This document shows, in pieces, positions 10,971 through 20,509 of a stretch of DNA of 64,000 bases. The translations under genes and the position numbers were made by a program. Each line of letters starts with the position of its first letter. Position 1 is the stretch's first letter. This DNA comes from Apostichopus japonicus. Taxonomy: Eukaryota > Echinodermata > Holothuroidea > Aspidochirotida > Stichopodidae. The notes beneath the pieces were generated by a model. That model was not told the origin of the DNA and ran no database searches. It saw only the letters and a list, made by a program, of their open reading frames with translations. The stretch covers positions 11,771,111 to 11,835,110 of the forward strand of contig NC_092576.1 of assembly GCF_037975245.1 (NCBI RefSeq), in the 5' to 3' direction.

Positions 10971-11051
10971 CAGTATGTAACACTATAGGCCCGGGCCTAC
11001 ACTTTTTGTGGCCAAGTTATCTTTTTATAAAAACACCCATAATTCAAATCC

Positions 11052-11945
11052 ATGAACTTGCTGGACGAGTTTAAGAGTCTAGACAGGTACCGGCGTCTTG
11101 GCCTCAAAGATGCGTGTTCAACTACAGGTGAAGCCTTAGAAAACCAGTTCTGCCAAACACTAGATGAGTGTGGCATGAATGCCAATAAGATGAGAGCCCA
11201 ATGCTATGATGGGGCCTCTAGTATGAGCAGAAAGTATAAAGGAGTACAGGCAAGAATAAGAGAAATTCATCCAGATGCCCCTTTATATCCATTGTCAGGC
11301 TCACTGCCTAAATTTGGCTATAGTTCATGGCTGTAGGGATCCCCTCATTAGAAATACTGTATGATGGGCGCTGTTCAGGAAATTGCATTTGCATTTTCCT
11401 ACTCTGCTAAACGCCAGTATCACTTTAAATTTGCCATGATGGAGAGCAAAGAAGCCCAAGAAAAGATGAAGAAAAGGGATAAACTTAGATCTAGATGAAA
11501 CTAGATGAAGCAGTCGCCCTGATGCATTGTTCACTTTTAAATCATCATTTGACGTTGTTGTTGATGCATTGGCCGAACTAGAGCTAAATAGTGATTCTAA
11601 AGCTTGTTCCTTCCGTTGCTCAATCCTGAAGTTCGAATTTATTGTTGCGTTAGTTGCAGCGGAGATCATTCTACAGTACGTTGTTCCCTTATCAGAAATG
11701 CAACAACAGATAGATAATGACTTGGTCACTGCGGCAAAAGAATCCAGAGTCGTTATCGTTACCCTAACTGAACTACGTACACATGATGAAGCCTGGGATA
11801 AACTATACACAGAAGCTACAAAACTAGCAGAAACATTTGATTTCCAACCTAAGATGCCTAGACTAACTCCAAACATATCCGTTGCACTGACAGTGCTACT
11901 AACCATGCCAATATCTTCGGATACTCATTGTCAGAATAATGTTGG
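11052..11945 (+). pseudogene. hAT-type (ZMYM1/DUF4371-like) transposase remnant
   Basis: The N-terminal piece reads LDECGMNANKMRAQCYDGAS then MSRKYKGVQARIREI, the classic hAT region in which CYDGAS holds a catalytic acidic residue. In another frame it continues with LNLAIVHGC and MGAVQEIAFAFSYSAKR. After further breaks (stops at 11334-11336 and near 11500) the C-terminal frame 11527-11949 carries FEFIVALVAAEIILQY and DNDLVTAAKESRVVI, typical of the later helical region in this family. The dimerisation domain is missing, and DIRS-type sequence follows directly. At least three disabling changes. Confidence 0.75.
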
Positions 11946-12420
11946 ATGACACCACTGCTGTAGTACCCTATATTAACAATAGGGGCAACAGATTAGCCAA
12001 ACGACTGGTTTATACTGGTGCACACTAAGGAATATCTGCTCATTTGCTCGACACTGAGAACATAGTTGCAGATACCGCATGTAAGCATTTAAACCATGAG
12101 TTGGAATAGATGCTGGACTGGCAGATTTTAGTATTTAGGCGCAAATTAGGGATGCCCTAAAATGGACTTATTTAGGCTGAATGCACAAGTAAAATTTACG
12201 CACTTAAGGTACACTCCACTAGAAGAGCTGCCATGAGTAAAGCAAATGTAAATATGGTACCAATCTGGACCATCCTCCAGCAAGCTGGCTGGGCAAAGGA
12301 ACTAATACGTTCCAAAAGGATTACAATAAACCGGTTGAACCCAATCAGAGGAACACTGGTAAGTGTACGCAGGCTGTACTGCATGAATAGTCAAGGTGTT
12401 ACAGTGGCCTATTTACTGTA
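11939..12420 (+). pseudogene. DIRS-type retrotransposon: RNase H and tyrosine recombinase remnant
   Basis: From 11939 the frame reads DDTTAVVPYINNRGN, then ISAHLLDTENIVADTACK, then MLDWQI, matching the RNase H region of DIRS1-like polymerases (in-frame stops near 12027 and 12108). From about 12200 it reads VHSTRRAAMSKANV and ILQQAGWAKE, the C-terminal part of a tyrosine recombinase with its H-x-x-R (12212-12223). In a shifted frame TFQKDYNKPVEPN follows, with the likely nucleophile tyrosine at 12322-12324. The whole middle of the recombinase is deleted. Terminal repeats were not identified. Confidence 0.7.
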
Positions 12421-12636
12421 GTATTTTGTTTATTGATTTTTTCTTAAAGTGTTAGAGTTTCGAGATCTGTTTTTGACAAGCGAGATGAAACTTTTTGGCT
12501 GATAGGCTTATAAGTTGTTCACGCGAACTGAGCATCTGTGCTAATCTCTGCACGAGAGCAGCATTGTGTTAAATATCTCATATTGTTTCGAACGTATTAC
12601 GAAATAAGACGGACGGATTAAACAAAGCCGTAGCCA

Positions 12637-12887
12637 GTTTGAAGTATGATCTTGATTTCATGAAGTAATGGTCAGTGAGAGATAATGTGCCCTTCACCTA
12701 AAGTATCTACCACCCATTTCTTTATTTTATGACTCATTATGATTGTGCTATGATTATTTTCTATCGCAATAAAGTTTGGTGGACTGGGAGATAACGATGG
12801 TGTCGTTTTCTGATTGCACATGCATGAACGGTGTCTCACATTATCTCTCACCAACTGTTTACTTCATAAAACCAAGTTCAAACTTCA
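12637..12887. mobile_element. Palindromic MITE-like element
   Basis: Two arms of about 50 bp are inverted copies of each other. The left (12637-12689) runs from AGTTTGAAGTATGATCTTGA to GTGAGAGATAATGTG. The right (12837-12887) reads on the minus strand GAAGTTTGAACTTGG through ATGAAGTAAACAG to GTGAGAGATAATGTG. About 150 bp separates them. There is no coding capacity, consistent with a foldback MITE. No target-site duplication was confirmed. Confidence 0.7.
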
Positions 12888-12889
12888 GA

Positions 12890-14316
12890 CCAGGTCAGTC
12901 TTTCGTTTAATCTTTCCTTTCCTTCCCATTTAAATTTTCCATTCAAATTCTTGCATTATGTAGGACAAAAGACTTAAAGTTTGTCCAAGAATTAGGTCAG
13001 AACCAGCTAACCGGAGAGTTCCAGCTTACTTAACTATAAACAGATATATTTGTAATACTTTCTCACTTTTGGCCGTCAATTAAATATTAATTAAGTCACT
13101 GACCAAAGAGATTGCTAAGATGTTCCAATATCTTTCTGCTATAATTATAGTAGCAAAAATAAAAACCAAAAGCCTTGATGACACTTATAACCAAGAGTGA
13201 TTGTCTGAGGTCAATGCTAAATTCCTTGTGTAAATTATACAGAATTCTTACCAATGAGAGAAGGTTAATGCTTTTATACCTGGTACAAAAATGAAAAGAG
13301 TAAATTAGAGGGAAATGATTGTAAGTCTAGCACCTACCCTGAGGGTGTCATCTTCATACCAAAATTAGTTGTCCATGTGTCCATGCAACCTGCTGTATGT
13401 GTGGCAAGATGTCATGCTCAAAAGCGAGTGCTCCACATACACACAAACACACAAACACTTGTATACATACAAACTCGATAACTATTACATAGAGAGTAAT
13501 TTTGCCTTCAACAAGGACTAGAAACCCCTATACTTCACAAACAATTCTGATATGCAATTATTTTTATCTATTGGGGAACTTGCATGTTCATGGGTCCAAA
13601 ATGAATATTGGACTTTGTGGAGGAAATTTTTTACACTAAGCCTGAAAATAAATACACCCTGCTCACCATGTTGAAATGTTTAATGCTTTTGACCAACTTG
13701 CCAGCAAAAACTTATTGAGAAGGAACTTTACCCTTCCCATCCCAACCTATGTCTCTCTTTGTTTTGTTCATGCTGGTGCAGAATGCTTTTGCAATTTGTA
13801 CGCCAACCTTATTTGTACGCCAACCTTTAATAACCTATCCCTATTGCACTTTGCTGCTTCCACTTTGACACTTTACTAATAAATGGATAACAAAGGGTTG
13901 AGGATTACACGAAATGGGTTAAATGGACTAAAAGTGACACCTGCTTATGTTTCGACTACATCGCAACTAAACATGGATGCGCAATTTCGTCGGGGTCCTC
14001 ATTGGATCAGTGAAAACAAAGACCGTTTGAGATGTTGCCGATGTATGACATCAGAAAGTATTGTGCAGTGTACGTTAAAGCTACATAAAATGAGAATAAA
14101 TTTAAAAACTGTAATATCTCGGCAACGGAATGAGCTATCAAGATTGCTGGTGGGTATATGTCTTTTCCTTTTTACTTGCCATGTTATAGAAATTTTTGGA
14201 AAAGTTTAAACTTTTTTATCCCTTTTAAAGATGAGTTGATTTTAATATGCATATCTAAGACCACAGGTGGTCACCTGACACTTTCTGTACGGTCACCTGA
14301 TATGAGAAGTGTTCTG
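12890..14316. other. Noncoding, 3' flank of DIABLO
   Basis: No exon or element was recognised. On the minus strand this is downstream of the DIABLO stop codon; ATTAAA-like hexamers occur (for example near 14238), but no poly(A) site can be assigned with confidence. Confidence 0.5.
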
Positions 14317-14492
14317 TCAAACCGCAGTCCCGGTCTCTTTTTCTTCTTTCCCTTTCGACACCTTTTCAATGTTTTTGGCTTGGATCCTCATCAGGTCAGC
14401 ATCGGCTCTTCTGCTCTCTGATTGAAGGAGGGCGAGATACTCTTGAGTCTGCTGACATTTGGTTTTGGCTTCCAAGGCTGAATACTCCACAC
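14317..14492 (-). CDS. DIABLO: DIABLO exon 6 (last coding exon, coiled coil)
   Basis: Acceptor GATAATTCCACAG| opens the exon with two bases that complete a glycine codon. The product VEYSALEAKTKCQQTQEY then LALLQSESRRADADLMRIQ is a charged helix like the Smac C-terminal coiled coil. It ends with a lysine/glutamate-rich tail at TGA 14319-14317. An internal AAG|GTGTCG could be a weak donor to a further exon, but the in-frame stop gives a normal family length. Confidence 0.88.
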
Positions 14493-17400
14493 CTGTGGAA
14501 TTATCAAACATTGAGAGTACCTCCTAGTGGTTGAATTTTCACTGCTCTCTACAGACTCAGTACCTTAGACAGACTCAGTACCAAAGGACAGACTCAGTGC
14601 CTCAGACAGACTCAGTACCTCAGACAGACCCAGTACCTAAGAACAGACTCAGTACCTCAGAACAGACTCAATACCTCAGAACAGACTCAGTACCTAAGAA
14701 CAGACTCAGTACTTTTGAGTCTGCTGGCATTTGGTATTGGCTTCCAAGGCTGAATACTCCACACCGGTGGAATTATCAAACATTGAGAGTACCGGCAAGT
14801 GGTTGAAGTTTGCACTGCTTTCTACAGACTCAGTACCTCAGACAGACTCAGTACCTCAGACAGACTCAGTACCTTAGACCAGACTCAGTATCTCAGACAG
14901 ACTCAGTACCTCAGACAGACTCAGTACCTCAGACCAGACTCAGTACCTAAGAACAGACTCAGTGCCTCAGACAGACTCAATACCTAAGAACAGACTCAGT
15001 ACCTCAGACCAGACTCAATACCTCAGACCAGACTCAGTACCTAAGAACAGACTCAGTACCTCAGACAGACTCAGTACCTAAGAACAGACTCAGTACCTAA
15101 GAACAGACTCAGTACTCTTGAGTCTGCTGGCATTTGGTTTTGGCTTCTAAGGCTGAATACTCCACACCTGTGGAATTATCAAACATTGAGAGTACAGGTC
15201 TGCTAGTGGTTGGAACTTTTCACTGCTTTCTAACTCAAATCATGCAACATCATGCACAAAACACGACTGATCCAACAATTTCATCGCTGGCAGTGTTTAA
15301 TAATCAAATGTAATAATCTGAGCAATTACAGTGCAGCCAGGGGCACTAAAGGGGCACGGGCACTTTTCCCTCCCCTCCCCCACCTCCCAACTGTCCCCTT
15401 TCACAGATTTGTGAGAAACCTCAAAACTGCCACTTTGCCTCATGTTTGGTAATATCACAAGTAACCGATTATCAATTGTCTACTGTTGACAAAACGACCA
15501 TTGAAGTCTGTGATAGCTCTGAAATGGAACACATACGATAGTTCTTAGCTGCTTTTTGGGAGTAATTCATATTAACCAGCTCACTGTTTATATCACATTA
15601 TAGGCAGTGATCATAGATAGCGAGCCCTCTAATGATTAGGAAGTAATATGTATTTAGTAATGACCACATGATATGCTACGTACTGTACGTACCTGAATGG
15701 TAGGCTGTCTCTCCCGCTGCCTGGAGAACCAGTATAGCAGAGGTAAGTACAGTTTCCACTTCCTGTAAAATGGTGGGGAGAAAAAATTGATCTTGTTTAT
15801 TGTTTCATAATTTATAACATTGGCCTTTAACTTTTCAAAATACAATATTCTCCTTTTAAAGAATGAATATTCACAAGGACTTGAGAACACTTCTTGAGAA
15901 CATTACCACAGGTTTGCCGTTTTCATCATTCATGTTCTATGTAATCAGATAATTTCAAATTCCCACCAGTCATCCCTGAGGTTCTACACAATGGCACAAA
16001 GTAATTACCTTTTCTCACATTATCTCAGCTAGTAACAAAGCTGCGTTAGCCTGAATATTTTTCTTTTCTTGTATTTTTAGCAACAGCTAAATTTGTAGTG
16101 GCGGTTAATTTTTAACCACCAACAGAGGAAGACGATCTCAGAACTGGTAATCCGTTTCTGCCTGCCATAATAAAAATGTTCCACCCTCCTCCTCCTCCAA
16201 CCCACCCCCCCCCCCCCCTGATGCTCTCTTCTGCCATCTGTACCCTGACACAGTTAGTCATCTCTTTCAGTGCTGAAAGAACCATTTAACAATCACATAT
16301 CATCAGGTACATTTTTAACAGACTTTTTCAACTCAAAAAAAGTGAGAAATTTCAATTTTAGGCATAATTATCAGGAAATTAAAGAAGGTAAGATACACAA
16401 CTCTTGTTTTGTGAACTTTGTAAATTTCTTTGCTACTTTCCGTTGCTTGAAATTTCCCAGTCGATGTTCCATTATCCGTTTACTTATATATTTTATAATA
16501 TTTGCTGTTTATATAGCGCTTTATACCAGCGATAGGTCTCAAAGCGCTTTACAGACGTTTTATATTACCCCTGGTCAATGATAACCTGTCCCAGAGACAA
16601 TCCCTCCAGTGGGCAGCAGTGATATACTGCGCCCAATGACAAGTTACATCACAGGTAACCATTTAACCCCTGGGTGGAGAGAGGCAAGTGAGATAAAGCG
16701 TCTTGCCCAAGGACACAACATAATAAACTAGGCAGGAATCGAACCAGCAATTCTTGGATCACAAGTCTGACGCCTTAGCCAATTGGCCACCACGCTCTCT
16801 ATATAAGAATTTTTTTTAACAGAAAGTAAATTAACAGTTTTACCTGCATGGCTCTCTTCCTTTGGTCTAACTTTGTTCTAGCCTCGATGATCTCCTGCCA
16901 TATATCGTCTTCCATCGTCCCGAGCTGCTGACCGGCGACAGCGTTGTGTTCGTGGTAGAGTCGAACCAAAGCATACAGCTCCTGAAGAGAAAAGCACATA
17001 GAATTCAACATCTGTGAGGAGTAACTGGTTTTACATTCAAAGCTTTTTTGAACCAAAGTCTCTGTGGTAGACAGTATAGTGGCAAAGAACGAACAGTTGG
17101 GTGGGAGGGAAGAAACTGACCGTCCATCGAGAATTGCACACTAAATTGTCAAGATCCTACAAAGGGCATATATATTTAGTAATATGAATATATTTTCTGG
17201 GCTTTGATATGAATTTGCTTGGCTTCCTCTGAAGTCAAGCGATAGCTAAGTCCCTCTTAAGACACGTTAAATAGTGACTGGAGTTGAGTAAAGTCCTTTT
17301 TGCTGTTGCCGGCTCAAGTCAAGTCACCTGGGTTGTCGACTCGAGTCAAGTTAAGTCATTTGGGTTTCCAGCTCAAGTCAATTTGGGTTGTCCACTCAAG

Positions 17401-20400
17401 TCAAATCAAGTGATTTGCGTTGCCAACTCTAGTCAAGTCAATTTGGGTTGTCCACTTAAGTTAAATCAAGTGATTTGGGTCGCAAACTCTAGTCAAAGTC
17501 ATGTCACTTGGATTGCCAGGTACAGTCAAAGTCAAATCAATGTCATTTGGGTTGCTCACTCAAGTCCTGCCGAGTCACTCGGGTTGTCCACTTAAGTCAT
17601 TTGGGTTGACAACTCAAGTCAATTCATTTGGGTTACGGGCTCTGAAAGTCAGTTCCAAGTCAGTTACCCACTAAGGTCATGTCAAGAAATTTGGGTTGCC
17701 AACTCAAGTAATTTGGGTTGCTATACCATTCATATCATTTTGTCATTTGGGGTGCAGACTTTGGTCCAGTCAAGTCGCCAGCAAATGTGACTAGAGTGAA
17801 TTACAGTCAGTGACTTGACATGTTACAATACTGAGTGTAAGTGAGGAAGGGGGAGAGGGGTGTAAGTGAGGGATAACTTAAAAGTCGGTATCATGAGAGT
17901 GGTAAAGTGCTAGTGGGTAGCGGACCGTGTTACAGAGCGAGATAAAATGGGTGGTGGGTGCTCGTGTGGGAGTGGATGAATGATGGGTGTCTTGAGGAAC
18001 TCACCTTGATGTATTGTGTGTTCAGTTCGTTCATGGTCATCAGACTCTGGGATACTAGAGTAGAGGCAGACGTTACCACGGCAGATGAAGCATTGCGTAG
18101 GAGGGAACGATGGGTAAGGCTGTCGCTGTCGACCTCCTTCAAAAAAGAGGAAATAAAATCAGAAATTGAAAGAAAAGAGAAAGGAAACAGTCTCCACTTC
18201 TCCACCATTAACGTTGAAAGAAAAATCAAAATCTGAAAATCTTAGTCATCTTGTTCAGAGCGGCTGCCATGGTTCCAAAATTCACCTAATTAAAATAAAC
18301 AATAAACTACTGTAACAACTCGATAGAGTGTTCATATTGAGATGTATCAAAACTTTTAAATTTGGATGTAAAATTTAAAGTAAAACACCACAAATGCGAA
18401 CCTTAAAATTTACACATTCCAATATAAGAGGCAGAGTATAAATAGGTATTCTGATGCTACACAATCGTGTGACAAACGGCTACTACTGCAAGCTAGGCTA
18501 TATACGTAGTAACAGCACAGGATGCATGCATGCCTATAAAGTTAAAACACAGGGCAATATACAGCATATAGGCCATCTTCTCTGTATAGCAACAGCTATG
18601 AGAGAGATTATTGCTACCACAAGGCACCAACTTATATACAAGGTCTCTATAATGTCAACTTAATTAGCATCGGCCGTACCAAATGCACATGGAACAAACC
18701 AAAGTCCAGATGGGAGTGTCCAAAAAAATGCTACACATTAAAGGATGTTTCATTACTGTCTGCATTTTGTAGCGACAAGATGAAAACTTCACTTGCAAGA
18801 AATGGAAAGTTAACTTTTTCAGAGTGCGGCATGAGGTTTGGGGCGAGTCTTCAATGCCTTTAAACACTGGATGGTTTGGGTCACTGCAACCTATCTAGAT
18901 TCAAGTCTTGGAATAATAAAATTATGTAACCCCCAAAACTTGATTGTAAGTTTCACAGTTATACTTTACCTCAAGTTTCATCAAATTTTGGGTAGATTTT
19001 GATGGTGCTGCAAATGGTACGGCACACAAGGTGACTAGGAGACAACCATCTCTCTTTCTGAAAATGTTCCATGTGGAAAATGAAGTTCTACGCACAGATC
19101 TGTTGGGTAATCAGAATTAAGAAATTTACATATTATGCTAATTGATAAACAAATTGCACTTTAATTCTGTATCCACATCATATTAAAATGAATTATCTAC
19201 TATCCCACAGTTATACGATAAGCTTTCATAAATAGCTAACCACTTTACTGCAGAGTGCACAATACTGTAGCATTTCATATTGAATCAAGATGTCCCCTAA
19301 ATTTGGTGTGTTCTATAGTACAGTAGCTGCACTGACTGACACTGTGGTTGCTGTGCTCATACTTAAGTCAACATGTAACCACTTTTGCAATCGCAATTTA
19401 TTAACATACAAAGCCTCAAAGGATGTGAAGACTCGCACACAAAGAAACGTCTCATGCCGGTAATCTGACCTAGTTTCGAATGAGGTGTAACAGAAGTGTT
19501 AGACACCACCATCGATTCCAGAAAATACACACACACAGCTTGCTTCCGTCGGTAATTAGACACTAGTGTACAGTCAATACATACAGCTACGGTCACACCC
19601 ACAACACAGTGTATATAGCAGCGATGGACATCTCAGATCTAGATAAAAGATAACAAGGTATCACGTTTCATTACTGTCTGCATTTTGTAGCGGCAAGAAG
19701 AAAACTTCACTTCAAGCAACGAAAAGTTAACTTTACAGAGCGCGGCACATGGTTTGGGGCGAGTCTTCGATGCCTTTAGTTTTACCTAAATGGTCAACAT
19801 TTCCATGTAGTGAAACATAAATTTTGTAAAATGAGACAATCAGTTGTCATCAATTTCATCAATTATTCCACCCAGTTAGTAAACTTGTTAAACATTAAAC
19901 ATCACAGGTTGGGAAAATTGTCCTTGCTTCAAGCAGTTTGACTCCCAACTTTTTTTCAAGAGGAATCAGGTAGAACCGTCAACGAAATCACATAGCTGAA
20001 GGTTTACTTTAAAAATCAGCGAGAATATCATCACTGCTGTTATATAAAAGAAAAAGCCCTTATCATCGCGAATTACCTCTAACAGCCTACAGGTAGGACC
20101 ATCATACAGGACTACAGAACCTTGGCCCTATTGCTATTTGCTGGCCTATCACTGTCTGGACGACATTAAAAGGCTTAAATAACAGTGCAGCAAATCATCA
20201 GCATATATAGGTCAAACGGTAAGTCTTTAGCCAAGTCGAAAGTACAGTAACTAACAATTAGCAAGTACTGATACTAATTCTAACACAGTTATATCTTAGG
20301 ATATTTCCTTTCGCGAAACTGGTACCAACTACATAAAGTATGAGTAAAAATATAGACTCAATGGAAGACTTACTTCCTACTAAATGTGTAACATAGTCTT

Positions 20401-20417
20401 TGGAAGAAAGGCCGCAT
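14317..20417 (-). CDS. DIABLO: DIABLO/Smac, mitochondrial IAP antagonist (6 exons, complete)
   Basis: The coding exons on the minus strand are 20417-20374, 19099-18970, 18136-18005, 16981-16844, 15762-15693 and 14492-14317. They total 690 nt (229 codons plus TGA). All introns are GT-AG and every phase agrees. The first 40 residues are Arg-rich, a mitochondrial presequence. The sequence then reads VTLC-AVPF-AAPSK, matching vertebrate Smac VTLC-AVPI at the known cleavage site. After import and processing the exposed AVPF tetrapeptide should bind BIR domains of IAPs, releasing caspases. The remainder is a three-helix-bundle-like helical protein: LLRNASSAVVTSASTLVSQS, then ELYALVRLYHEHN, MEDDIWQEIIEAR, AGETAYHSG, and a coiled coil with KTKCQQTQEY. 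Length is close to human Smac (239). Expression was not tested. Confidence 0.93.
14556..15114 (+). repeat. 18-bp minisatellite (CAGACTCAGTACCTCAGA)
   Basis: Two arrays, about 14556-14712 and 14818-15114, are built from CAGACTCAGTACCTCAGA with one-base-longer variants (CTAAGAA for CTCAGA). They are separated by the copied exon block. The short open frames across them are repeat artefacts. Confidence 0.93.
14706..14764 (-). pseudogene. Decoy DIABLO exon 6 with destroyed acceptor
   Basis: The second copy of the exon start is preceded by ATTCCACCG instead of ATTCCACAG, so the invariant AG is lost. The rest of the copied exon start remains recognisable before the minisatellite begins. Confidence 0.8.
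15109..15167 (-). pseudogene. Decoy DIABLO exon 6 with intact acceptor and early stop
   Basis: On the minus strand this copy keeps ATTCCACAG| and the same phase as real exon 6. It repeats VEYSALEAKTKCQQTQEY and then hits TGA at 15111-15109, where it runs into the minisatellite. It lies between exon 5 and the true exon 6, so use of this acceptor would give a DIABLO product lacking most of the C-terminal helix. Confidence 0.8.
15693..15762 (-). CDS. DIABLO: DIABLO exon 5
   Basis: Acceptor CCATTTTACAG| and donor TCAG|GTACGT bound 70 nt, phase 0 in and phase 1 out. It encodes EVETVLTSAILVLQAAGETA then YHSG, aligning with Smac AAEAAYQTG. Too short to appear as a long ORF. Confidence 0.9.
16508..16800 (-). 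mobile_element. tRNA-derived SINE, family 1, copy 2 (in DIABLO intron 4)
   Basis: This is a near full-length match to 1580-1882 in the same orientation. The tRNA-like head at the high-coordinate end has TGGCCAATTGG as A box and GGTTCGATTCC as B box. The 3' end carries AAAGCGCTATATAA. It lies 43 bp inside intron 4, on the coding side of the gene, just after exon 4's donor. Confidence 0.88.
16844..16981 (-). CDS. DIABLO: DIABLO exon 4
   Basis: Acceptor TTTCTCTTCAG| and donor CAG|GTAAAA bound 46 codons in phase 0. The exon carries LYALVRLYHEHNAVAGQQL and EDDIWQEIIEARTKLDQRK, aligning with the Smac stretch around DEVWQVIIGAR. Confidence 0.92.
17284..17800 (+). repeat. Degenerate minisatellite in DIABLO intron 3
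   Basis: Units of roughly 26-30 bp containing AAGTCA, ATTTGGGTTG and CCA[AC]CTC recur about fifteen times with considerable divergence. The open frame across part of it is a repeat artefact. Confidence 0.85.
18005..18136 (-). CDS. DIABLO: DIABLO exon 3
   Basis: Acceptor TTTTTTGAAG| and donor AAG|GTGAGT bound 44 codons, phase 0 at both ends. The product SLTHRSLLRNASSAVVTSAS then LVSQSLMTMNELNTQYIK corresponds to the first long helix of Smac, which vertebrates write with LMRRAVSLVTDS. Confidence 0.9.
18748..18866 (-). repeat. Interspersed repeat family A, partial copy (DIABLO intron 2)
   Basis: The block from TTTCATTACTGTCTGCATTT to GGGGCGAGTCTTC and AATGCCTTT matches 19669-19777 closely and the start of the window in reverse complement. 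Only the outer end of the repeat is present. Confidence 0.8.
18970..19099 (-). CDS. DIABLO: DIABLO exon 2 (presequence end and AVPF motif)
   Basis: The exon lies between acceptor CCCAACAG| and donor GAG|GTAAAG. It encodes the rest of the presequence (SVRRTSFSTWNIFRKR), the VTLC cleavage context, and AVPF at 19023-19012. It ends with STQNLMKLE in phase 0. Confidence 0.9.
19425..19790 (-). repeat. Interspersed repeat family A, copy 3 (DIABLO intron 1)
   Basis: This is the reverse complement of window positions about 1-350, with the same order of blocks (CATGCCGGTAATCTGACC, TCGGTAATTAGACACTAGTG, CGTTTCATTACTGTCTGC). It extends beyond the first copy to GGGGCGAGTCTTC. No coding family was recognised. 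Confidence 0.8.
20374..20417 (-). CDS. DIABLO: DIABLO exon 1 (start, presequence)
   Basis: ATG at 20417-20415 begins MRPFFQRLCYTFSR, an amphipathic Arg-rich mitochondrial targeting start. The donor AA|GTAAGT is a perfect consensus. It leaves two bases that complete a lysine codon with the first base of exon 2. Being short, it was chosen because phase, donor and presequence character all fit; a different upstream first exon is not excluded. Confidence 0.75.
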
Positions 20418-20502
20418 TTGATGATCTGTAACAATTTTCCCTAGTCCTTCAGTCGATAATAAGGCCCTCCACTTAAGAGCATGATAGAGATTCATTTCAA
20501 CG

Positions 20503-20508
20503 CACGTG
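20503..20508. promoter_or_regulatory. CACGTG E-box upstream of DIABLO
   Basis: A palindromic CACGTG lies about 85 bp upstream of the DIABLO start codon. It is a plausible site for bHLH-ZIP factors, but one 6-mer can occur by chance and no TATA or initiator was assigned. Confidence 0.25.
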
Positions 20509-20509
20509 A

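Larger units (their letters stand above)
14436..15240. repeat. Triplicated splice-acceptor/exon-start block in DIABLO intron 5
   Basis: A block of about 130 bp containing the acceptor and first part of DIABLO exon 6 occurs three times: the true copy at about 14436-14566, a second at 14706-14838 and a third at 15106-15240. Shared words include GGCTGAATACTCCACAC and GTGGAATTATCAAACATTG. Between the copies lie arrays of an 18-bp minisatellite. Confidence 0.9.

Noticed and set aside
11325-11906. 193-codon minus-strand frame
   Set aside because: It is the antisense shadow of the hAT remnant, which shows family motifs on the plus strand.
14556-15114. CRISPR array
   Set aside because: No spacers; a minisatellite inside a eukaryotic intron.
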